A stretch of 64,000 nt of DNA. Origin: Capra hircus (Eukaryota > Chordata > Mammalia > Artiodactyla > Bovidae). A program made the position numbers and the translations under genes. Location: NCBI RefSeq assembly GCF_001704415.2, contig NC_030823.1:77314458-77378457 (forward strand). The letters run 5' to 3'. Of the stretch, positions 56,340 to 64,000 are shown one piece after another (position 1 is the first letter of the stretch; each line of letters opens with the position of its first letter). The notes under the pieces are model-generated. The model did no database searches, was not told the origin of the DNA, and worked only from the letters and a program-made list of their open reading frames with translations.

Positions 56340-56950
56340 TCTATCCAAAGGTAAAGTAGATTTCCCAGCCCCGCAGGGCTGAGTTCAGTCATGTGACTTC
56401 TTTTGGCCAATGAGATGTTAGCACGCAGGTTTGAAAACACTGTAACTGCTTCCCGCCCTGCCCTCTGTCACTTGCAGTAGGAACATCTGGGCTGTACCCA
56501 GAGGATAAAACATGTGCAGCCTGGTTACTTGCAGCTCCTCAGTCCACAGCCGGCAAACCACCAGGCTAAGCATGAGCCCAGCTAACACCAGCTCGCTGCT
56601 GCTAAGTCACTTCAGTCGTGTCCGACTCTGTGCGACCCCAGAGACGGCAGCCCACCAGGCTCCCCTGTCCCTGGGATTCTCCAGGCAAGAACACTGGAGT
56701 GGGCTGCCATTTCCTTCTCCAATGCATGAAAGTGAAAAGTGAAAGGGAAGTCGCTCAGTCCTGTCCAACTCTTTGCGACCCCATGGACTGCAGCCCACCA
56801 GGCTCCTCCGTCCATGGGATTTTCCAGGCAAGAGTACTGGAGTGGGGAAGAGCTTAGACTGACCTAAATCAAGCTGCAGATTTATGAGCTAAAGAAATGG
56901 GTACTGTTTTAAGCCACTCTTTCTCAATGGGGTCTCCATGAGAAAATTAA
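56340..56950 (+). other. old mammalian repeat, unnamed, split by Bov-A2
   Basis: 'tgtgacttcttttggccaat', 'gagatgttagcacgcaggtt' and, after the SINE, 'actgttttaagccactcttt' look like an ancient interspersed repeat with an LTR-like end. I cannot name it reliably. Confidence 0.4.
56592..56847 (-). mobile_element. Bov-A2 SINE
   Basis: Dimer joined at 'tccaatgcatgaaagtgaaa', with a 'gctgctgct' start. Both units are well preserved. Confidence 0.95.
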
Positions 56951-57106
56951 GCCCTATAGAAAAAATATTTGAGTGGCTATTTTTCTAATCTCCCCCCCTG
57001 GAAAATAGTTAATTAGTTACATATAATAAATGCCTTAGGGTATTAGAGTTTAAATGCTTCTTGAAATCCTGTTTAAAAGGGCTATTTAAAGCCCTTGCAT
57101 TTCGGA

Positions 57107-57240
57107 GTTTTTTCTTGGGTGGGGGGTTCTTTTTTTTTTTTTTGGCCCCTCATGCAGGATCTTTGTTCCCGGACCCGGGATTGAACCCACGCCCCCTTCA
57201 GTGGAAACACAGAATCTCAACCACTGCAGGGAAGTCCCTG
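57107..57240 (-). mobile_element. CHR SINE with 17-bp target duplication
   Basis: T tail, 'ggacccgggattgaacccac' and 'aatctcaaccactgcaggga'. The duplication is agcccttgcatttcgga (57090-57106) and agcccttgcattttgga (57241-57257), one mismatch. Confidence 0.95.
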
Positions 57241-57280
57241 AGCCCTTGCATTTTGGATGGTTATTATATAGCACAGAGGA

Positions 57281-57490
57281 TTCCCAGGTGACTCAGCGGT
57301 AAAGAATCCACCGGCCGGTGCAGGAGATGCCAGAGACACCAGTTCGGTCCCTGGGTCGGGAAGATCCCCTGGAGGAGGAAATGGCAACCCACTCCAGTAT
57401 TCTTGCCTGAAAATGCCATGGACAGAGGAGCCTGGTGAGCTACAGTCCACGGGGTCGCAAAGAGGAGGACACGACTGTGCGACTGAGCTC
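57281..57490 (+). mobile_element. Bov-tA SINE
   Basis: 'ccaggtgactcagcggtaaa', 'ggaggaggaaatggcaaccc' and 'acacgactgtgcgactgagc'. Confidence 0.94.
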
Positions 57491-57554
57491 GCACGCACGT
57501 ATCCAGCGTAACTGCAGCAACAGATAACTGACGCGGCTGTACAGTGAATACATC

Positions 57555-57568
57555 TACACGTACGTGTA
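57555..57568. repeat. 14-bp perfect palindrome
   Basis: tacacgtacgtgta reads the same on both strands and carries two ACGTG/CACGT cores. No partner site was seen. Confidence 0.9.
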
Positions 57569-57607
57569 TCTCCCAACGCTTTATCAAGTCACCATTGTGC
57601 TGAAATA

Positions 57608-57730
57608 CAGTTGATCCTTGAACAGAGCAACACATGGGTTTGAACTTGCACAGGTTCACGTATATCCAGATTTTTTTCCATGGTAAACCCTACAGGACTC
57701 CGTGGTGTGCGGCTGGTGGGACGCCAGGAA
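57608..57730. mobile_element. mariner/Tigger-type MITE end
   Basis: 'cagttgatccttgaacagag' and 'ttgaacttgcacaggttcac' resemble the terminal repeat of a Tigger-family MITE. Confidence 0.6.
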
Positions 57731-58206
57731 GCATTGGCGCCCCTAACGCTCTGCATTGTCCAAAGGTGACCTCTCATGTGTCACCAAAATGGCAGAGCAA
57801 CAGACAAAATTAAACCTCAAACAAGTCTGAAACACACACGAAACAGACAACAAAAGCGGCCTGGTAAGTCTTTGGGGGCGAGATGGAGCATCCGCTGAGG
57901 CCTCTCAGGAAAAGGAGGCGTTATACAGAGAACAGCGGTGTCACTGCCCGACATCGCGCCTTCACAAGGATTTAATGTTGTGATAAAGAAAGAGCTCTAT
58001 CATAGAAAGTAGGTAAAAATGTATGTCATCTTCTAGTGAAAGAGGTCTGTTCAAGCACAGTATTAATAAAAGGAGCCAAAGCAGAAAGACTGTAAAAAAT
58101 TTAAACATCAGTACATATTTTAAGTATTAACTCTGGCACAAAATGCTTATATTTTGATACGTAGTCGAAAGGGAAACAAAAAATGGAATTTGGTCATGAA
58201 AAATAA
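57731..58206. other. AT-rich unique DNA
   Basis: No gene recognised. Confidence 0.55.
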
Positions 58207-58207
58207 A

Positions 58208-58432
58208 GAAGTGAAGTATTAGACACTCAGTCATGTCCGACTCTTTGTGACCCTATGGACTGTGGCCCGCCAGGCTCCCCTGTCCATGGGATTCTCCAGG
58301 CAAGAATGCTGGAGTGGGTTGCCATGCCCTCCTCCAGGGGATCTCCATGACCCAGGGGTCAAACCCAGGTATCTTGTGTCTGACATCGGCAGGCAGGTTC
58401 TTTACCACTAGCCCCACCTGGGAAGCCCCTTG
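58208..58432 (-). mobile_element. Bov-tA SINE
   Basis: 'agacactcagtcatgtccga' to 'ccactagccccacctgggaa'. Complete. Confidence 0.95.
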
Positions 58433-58843
58433 GATGTATGGGCCGTGTCTATATCCACTCAGCTCTTGTGGGTGCTTCTGTGACTTTGCTATTGAGGTAA
58501 ATTTAACTTAGATAGCTACATGAAATAAGATGCATAAAGTTCTCAGTTCAGGGCCTGACACAAATATCCATCGTCTTCTCTTTTCTCTCTTTATTGATAA
58601 TACTAAAGTCTGAAGACAACCAAAAATGTTCATGTGATCATTGCTGACTGTTCTGCTTTATCCTCACTCATCTCGACTGGATACTTTCTGCTTATTTCAC
58701 TTCTTTCAGACTCTGTTACTACTTAGACGCCTGTGTTATAATTTATTTTAACTAATAGAGACGTAATAACCAAATATGTTATAAGATGCTATTCAATAGT
58801 TTTGACTGTGGTTTTTTTTAAAAAAAAGAGACATTGGGGGGCT
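58433..58843. other. AT-rich unique DNA
   Basis: No gene recognised. Confidence 0.55.
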
Positions 58844-58845
58844 TT

Positions 58846-58950
58846 CCCGGTGGTTCAGTGGTTAAGACTCTGCACTCCCAATGCAGGAAACATGGGTTCC
58901 ATCCCTAGTTGGGGAACTAGGATCCTGCAATACGCTGCCACCAAAAATCA
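58846..58950 (+). mobile_element. CHR SINE
   Basis: 'ccggtggttcagtggttaag', 'gggttccatccctagttggg' and 'gaactaggatcctgca'. Confidence 0.9.
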
Positions 58951-59253
58951 GCAAAGGCAAATGTCAATTCTTTGAAAGATTAATAAAGTTAATTTTAAAA
59001 TAAATAAGACATTCAGGGCACAATTCATGCATCAATATACATGAGTGGGAAAACAGATCCACAAAAATATTTAACCAATCTAAGGTCAATAAGAAAATCA
59101 GAAGAAGCAGTAAGCAAGCCCTTTTCTCCCTGAAAACCCGCCTCAGCCTGAAAAGCAACAGGCATCTGTGAGTCATTCAGCATCATGAATGCACTTCATC
59201 AGGGGCCTCGGGCACAAGGAAATTAGCTGCTGCCACTCTGCTCCTCTGCGAGT

Positions 59254-59348
59254 GCGTGCTGAGTCGCCCAGTCGTGTCCAACTCTTTGTGACCCTGTGGA
59301 CTGTAGCCGTCTGTCCATGGGATTCTCCGGGCAAAAACACTGGAGTAT
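59254..59348 (-). mobile_element. Bov-tA SINE, truncated
   Basis: Only the BovA part remains: 'cccagtcgtgtccaactctt' to 'ttctccgggcaaaaacactg'. Confidence 0.85.
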
Positions 59349-59952
59349 ACGGGACATAAGCCAACAACACACTGCAGCCAGGCCCCTCCAGAAGGGATCT
59401 GTCTAACCCCTTCCAGAATATCCTGAATAAGAAAGTACAACAGGCGGAATCAAAGCCGCCTGGAGCTGGGGCACATTTATATTTCTGACAAGTATAGATT
59501 ATTCAGTGAGACCTCCCAGTGCACCAGCAAGCAGGAGAGCACGGAGAGCTAATAAAAGTAATGAAGTCTTTGCCGGACATGAACTCTCTGCCATTAAATC
59601 TCTTCTGAGAAATGTGATGAGCCTGTCAAGTCCGCAGGGGCACAGCTGGGTCCATGGGCCACTGAAGTGCAAATACCGAGAGCCTTGTGGTCACTGTGGC
59701 TGAGATCATGGGTGTTCAAGCTCAGGGATGGAGCACTTTATCTAGCCTTCAACTTCATGGAGAAGCAATGATGACATAAAGCCGGGCTCATCATAGTTGT
59801 ACATTTCAGTGGAATGGAGAGATAAGGACCCAAGTTTGATAACATTCTAAGCTCGGGTGTATCGTGTGGTTTGCAACCCTGAGCCGCATCGTGTAAACTC
59901 TGCATTCTTCACCCAGGGACTGAGAGCATTCTTCTCCCCTGTTTAAGGCCCG
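59349..59952. other. no gene recognised
   Basis: Unique sequence. Confidence 0.55.
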
Positions 59953-59970
59953 CTGGAGTCCCTGAAAAGC

Positions 59971-60171
59971 CCCTGATGCTGGGAAAGATTGAAGGCAGGA
60001 GGAAAACGGGACGACAGAGGACGAGATGGTTGGATGGCATCACCAACTCAATGCGCATGAGTTTGAGTGAACTCCAGGAGTCTGTGATGGACAGGGAGGT
60101 CTGGTGTACTGCAGTCCATGAGGTTGAAAAGAGCCGCACACGACTGAGCGACTGAACTGAACTGCACTGAA
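59971..60171 (+). mobile_element. BovB 3' fragment with perfect 18-bp target duplication
   Basis: A 201-bp insertion ending in an ACTGA-type tail. The flanking ctggagtccctgaaaagc is identical at 59953-59970 and 60172-60189. Confidence 0.97.
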
Positions 60172-60189
60172 CTGGAGTCCCTGAAAAGC

Positions 60190-60683
60190 TGGGATGAGGT
60201 TCAGGTCTGTGGAAGGGAGTCTGTGGCACGACGGAAGGGGCAGGAAAGGGCACATAGCAACTTAGGACAGCTTAGTCCGAGAGCCACGGGCGGAGAGCAG
60301 GGACACCCCAGGAGGCGGAGGGCCCCAGGGTGGGGACGCCAGGCACGCCTCTTACCCCTGCCACAGAAGCGTCAAGGGAAGGGAGAGGTCGCCGCAAACC
60401 AGGGATAAAAGTGGCCCTGTGGAAAAGAGCTCCCTCTGGGAGCTGTGACTTCAGAAGAGGGACACAAGCCACCTGCAGGGAAGGGGTGCGGTCCCCAGCC
60501 TGTCTTCCCTCTGCTCCCCAGCAGGTAGCACTGACTGAACCCCACCAACACGTTGTGGGGGGGGGGGCAGGCCAGCTCCTCCCAAAAGCCACCGAGCGGT
60601 GCAGAGCGGCAGGGAGGGCGGACTAAGGGGCAGATGAAAGACGCCCAGGCTAAGTGGGGAGAGAGAATGTGAGTGACCCCTGG
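60190..60683. other. GC-rich unique DNA
   Basis: Overlapping frames on both strands without recognised domains. An 11-G run lies at 60557-60567. CpG is sparse relative to GC. Confidence 0.5.
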
Positions 60684-60684
60684 G

Positions 60685-60858
60685 GGGGGCCTCCCGGGCG
60701 GTCCAGGGGTTAAGACTTCACCTACTAACGCAGGGGTTGCAGGTTCCATCCCTGGGCGGCCCACTTGCCTAGTGGCCAAAAAAACCTAACCATAAAACAG
60801 AAGCATTGTAACACATTCAGTAATGACTGGATTCTTAAAAAAAAAGAAAAAAGAAAAA
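60685..60858 (+). mobile_element. CHR SINE
   Basis: 'ccgggcggtccaggggttaa', 'caggttccatccctgggcgg' and the tail 'aacagaagcattgtaacaca' followed by an A-rich end. Confidence 0.9.
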
Positions 60859-62309
60859 CCTTCAATAAATGAAGAACCTCTGGCGTCACCTAAGCCTTGC
60901 TCTCAGTAATTCCCAAGGTGACACGTTTGCTTGGTTCAGGCTCCAGGAAGACCAGTTTGAACACAGGAGCGAGTGAAGGACCTTGCTGTCCCCTGGTCAG
61001 TTTCCTTAAGCTCTTCCAGGTCACAGGCACATCAACTCCTGCCTCCTCCTTCTTCCCCCCCCCCTCACCGACCACCCCCCCAACCCCAGAATCAAGCATC
61101 ATCACTTCAATCCCCCGAAGAGTATTTATTTTCCTACAAAGAGCACCCACAGTGGAGTGGTGACATTCTTTTGAAGAGAATAATTAGAGCCCTCAGTTTT
61201 CCCTTTAATACAAATCAGGTGAGCAGTGTACTTCCTCCAAACACTGGCAGCTTTTTGGCTGCTTGGGAACCCTGGAAATATTGATCAGTTACAAATACTC
61301 GGATGCTTGCATCTCCTGAATTTGCTTACTGCAGCCCTTCTTCCTGGTCCGTCAGGAGAGCTCCAGCAATTTTGTTATCATGATAAATTATCCTACCCGG
61401 TAGGTCACTCTTTTTTACCTAAAGTCACAATTTGCTCTCTCCTCTAGGTCACAACCTGATTTTTCAGGGTGACAGATTTATTGCTTGCTTTGTGCTCCAA
61501 AAAACAAATAGCCAACATTGCTCAAAATACAGTCCTGTCATAATAACTTTGGCTATTTCCCAACAGGAATGAGACCCAGCATTCATGCCTCTGTTTGCAT
61601 GTGGTGGAGAGAGAAGCCATTTCCACACGGCTATGGATCGGGGCAGAGAGGGCAGTATTAGGTCAGAGCCACGTTGCTAGTTCAAGCAACTGATAAGCAA
61701 GTATTTGTCGGCAAGGTCTTGGAGGAGTTTTTCTGCTTTGAAGGAAGCTCAAAAGACAGAGCAAGCAGCCACCTGTGACCTCCCAAGCAAGCCTTTTTGC
61801 TGATGGCACATTTTCCTCAGCCCTTGTCCCCATGAAATGTCCCTAAAAGCCAAGAATGATACTCTGATGTTTCCAGGGTCAGGCCAGGTCACAGAGCAGA
61901 GCTCACACAGTGGAATGCGGACCGAAGTGATGAGCAAAGTTTCCAGGTCTGTACATCACACACCCACACTGTCTCCCAGCTTCCTCCCCAGCCTGCTGCC
62001 TGGGTGTGCCCCCAGCACCTTTAAATGCACTGCCTCCGTAGGCAGTAGGCAGTCTGCCCACCGCCCATGCACACGGACCTCCAACCTGGCTGGTCTCTGA
62101 CCCAGCCCCACACCCTGCGTTCTGTTCTCCATCCATTAATCCAAGTTCATCCTCTCCCCGCCGGAGAATTCATGCCTTTCTTCCAGTCCAGATCTCCCAC
62201 GCGTCACCAGCAACCAGAAAAAACCCTAGAGCCTTCTGGCTTCTTTTGATCCATCCATCTGAGAAGTCATCAGATGTCCCAACTCTGCCTCAGATCCATA
62301 AGGGTGTAC
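60859..62309. other. about 1.45 kb repeat-poor DNA
   Basis: No gene recognised. A C-rich simple tract (runs of up to nine C) lies at about 61050-61085. Confidence 0.5.
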
Positions 62310-62310
62310 T

Positions 62311-62552
62311 GTGTGCACGCCCAGTCGCTCCGTCGTGTCTGACTCTTGTGGCCCCATGGGCTGTAGTCCACCATGGGATTCTGTCCACGGGATTCTCCAG
62401 GCAAGAACACTGGAGTGGGTTGCCATGCCCTCCTCCAGGGGCGCTTCCCTCCAGGAACCAGCTTCCAGCTGGTTCAGGGATTGAACCAGCATCTCCTGCG
62501 TCTCCTGCATTGGCAGGTGGGTTCTTTACCGCTGAGCCACTTTGGCAGCTCT
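62311..62552 (-). mobile_element. Bov-tA SINE with an internal near-palindrome
   Basis: 'ccgtcgtgtctgactcttgt' to 'accgctgagccactttggca'. It contains an extra segment 'aaccagcttccagctggttc' near 62456-62475, not typical of the family. Confidence 0.92.
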
Positions 62553-62639
62553 AAAAATAAAGACTAAAATGAGTGAAAAATTAAATTAAATTGTGGAGGA
62601 ACCTCAATAGCGTAATAGTGAAAGGGGAAAAGACACAAT

Positions 62640-62812
62640 TCATATGCCTGCCAGTGCGAGGCAAGAGAGACAGATTCAATCCCTGGGTCAGGAAGATCCC
62701 CTGGAGGAGGAAATGGCAACACACTCCAGTAGTCTTGCCTGGAGAATCCCTATGGACAGAGGAGCCTGGCTGGTTACAGTCCATGGAGTCGCGAAGAACT
62801 GGATGCAACTTA
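62640..62812 (+). mobile_element. Bov-tA SINE, 5'-truncated
   Basis: 'gattcaatccctgggtcagg', 'ggaggaggaaatggcaacac' and 'gtcgcgaagaactggatgca'. It ends in the CA/TA array, so the SINE tail probably seeded the microsatellite. Confidence 0.93.
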
Positions 62813-63533
62813 GCACACATACACACACACACATACACACACACACACACATATACACATATATACACACACACATATATACACATATATATATACAGAC
62901 ACACATATACACATATACACACACACATATACACATATATATGCACACACACACATGCACACATACACACATATATACTTATACACACATATACACACAT
63001 ATATACATACACACAATATACACATATATGCACATATATATACACAGACATACATACATATACACATATATGCGCACACATATATACACCTATATATGCA
63101 CATATACATACATGCACATATATACACATATATGCACACATGCACACATATACACATATACATATACACATATATGTGCACACATATACACAGATAAACA
63201 CATATATACACACACATATATACACATACACATACACAAATATACACATACATATATACACACATACACACATATATACACATATATGTGCACACACATA
63301 TATGCACACATATACACACATATATACATACACATATACGCATATATATGCACACACATATACATATGTACATACCTATATACACATGTACACATATATA
63401 CACACATATACACACATATACACAGATACACACACACATATATACACATATACACACACATATACACATACATATATACACATATACACATATATATACA
63501 CACATATACATATATATATACGCACATATATAT
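62813..63533. repeat. giant compound (CA)n/(TA)n microsatellite
   Basis: About 720 bp of almost pure alternating purine-pyrimidine sequence built from CA and TA blocks, with occasional GC, GA and CC breaks. It contains hardly any stop codon in several frames on both strands, which creates spurious frames of over 200 codons. Confidence 0.98.
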
Positions 63534-63691
63534 AGTAGGATTCTATTTATATACAGGGTGAAACAGGAAGATGAAGCTGTTTTTTTACTCTATGGTATGC
63601 ATAGAAGGTTGGGTGGCAAAACCAAATAGAGATGGCCATTATCTGTATCTTTTCTTTTCTATGTTATTTCTGGATTCTTAAAAAGAGAACA

Positions 63692-63872
63692 TTCTCAGGA
63701 CTCCCCTGGCAGTCCGGGGGCTAAGACTCTGCCCTCCCAGGGGAGGGGACCCAGGTTTGAAACCTGGTCAGGGAACTAGATCCCATATGCCACAACTGTT
63801 TTCATTCCACAAATAAAGATTCCGCATGCTGCAGCTAAGACCCAGGGCAGCCAAATAAATCAATGTATGTAT
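63692..63872 (+). mobile_element. CHR SINE, long form
   Basis: 'cccctggcagtccgggggct', 'ggtttgaaacctggtcaggg' and 'gctaagacccagggcagcca'. Confidence 0.9.
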
Positions 63873-64000
63873 ACAGTTATAAAAATTTTAAATAGCATTC
63901 TCTCCATGTGTGACATAGGTGTCTACATAGGTGGCGCCCTGAAAATTCAGTGAGTGAAACACTGAAAATCCAGATGAACTCTACATGATGCCATGAAAAG

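Noticed and set aside
62591..63629. Open frames of 200-314 codons on both strands
   Set aside because: They are translations of the CA/TA microsatellite, which lacks stops in many frames; the Tyr-Ile-His-Thr or Cys-Val-Tyr-Met repeats carry no protein signal.

Overview
The window looks like nuclear DNA from a bovid ruminant (cattle, sheep, goat or a close relative; I cannot tell which). The evidence is the repeat content. BovB (RTE-type) LINEs, Bov-tA and Bov-A2 SINEs, and the tRNA-Glu-derived CHR SINEs of Cetartiodactyla occur together from end to end. Ruminant L1 3' ends are mixed in, over an older mammalian layer of L2, MIR, L1M, MLT1, MER5-like and Tigger elements. I found no confident protein-coding exon, tRNA, rRNA, CRISPR array or operon. 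Nearly all long open frames are copies of BovB or SINE sequence, their antisense shadows, or frames through a CA/TA microsatellite. The best reading is an intergenic or deep-intronic interval.

Layout. 0-3 kb: an MLT1-like LTR split by two SINEs, then an antisense L1M body holding a BovB and a G-quadruplex-prone minisatellite. 3-9.5 kb: mostly unique DNA with scattered SINEs and L1 tips. 9.5-15.2 kb: a sense L1 carrying two BovB copies in opposite orientation, a purine-rich tract, and a CHR SINE split by BovB. 15.2-17.8 kb: unique. 17.8-23.2 kb: three BovB copies in the same orientation, one with a nearly intact reverse-transcriptase frame and one with a smaller BovB nested inside it. 24.2-25.1 kb: a probable solo LTR. 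25-35 kb: SINEs, L1 tips and a repeat-poor block at 30.56-32.4 kb with splice-like junctions. 35.6-35.87 kb: a compact CpG island, the best promoter candidate. 36-42 kb: mostly unique and AT-rich, with a palindromic MITE-like element. 42-52 kb: dense SINEs and an L1 inserted in a SINE. 54.2-55.3 kb: a Tigger-like transposon with SINE-in-SINE nesting. 55-62 kb: SINEs, small BovB copies and unique stretches. 62.8-63.5 kb: about 0.72 kb of CA/TA microsatellite attached to a Bov-tA tail.

The elements form no pathway. What can be read is an insertion history: target-site duplications mark many events and order them, with L2/MIR/L1M/MLT1/Tigger oldest, then CHR and L1, then BovB, Bov-tA and Bov-A2. 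Family names come from pattern recognition, so boundaries are typically good to about 5-30 bp, except where a duplication fixes them.
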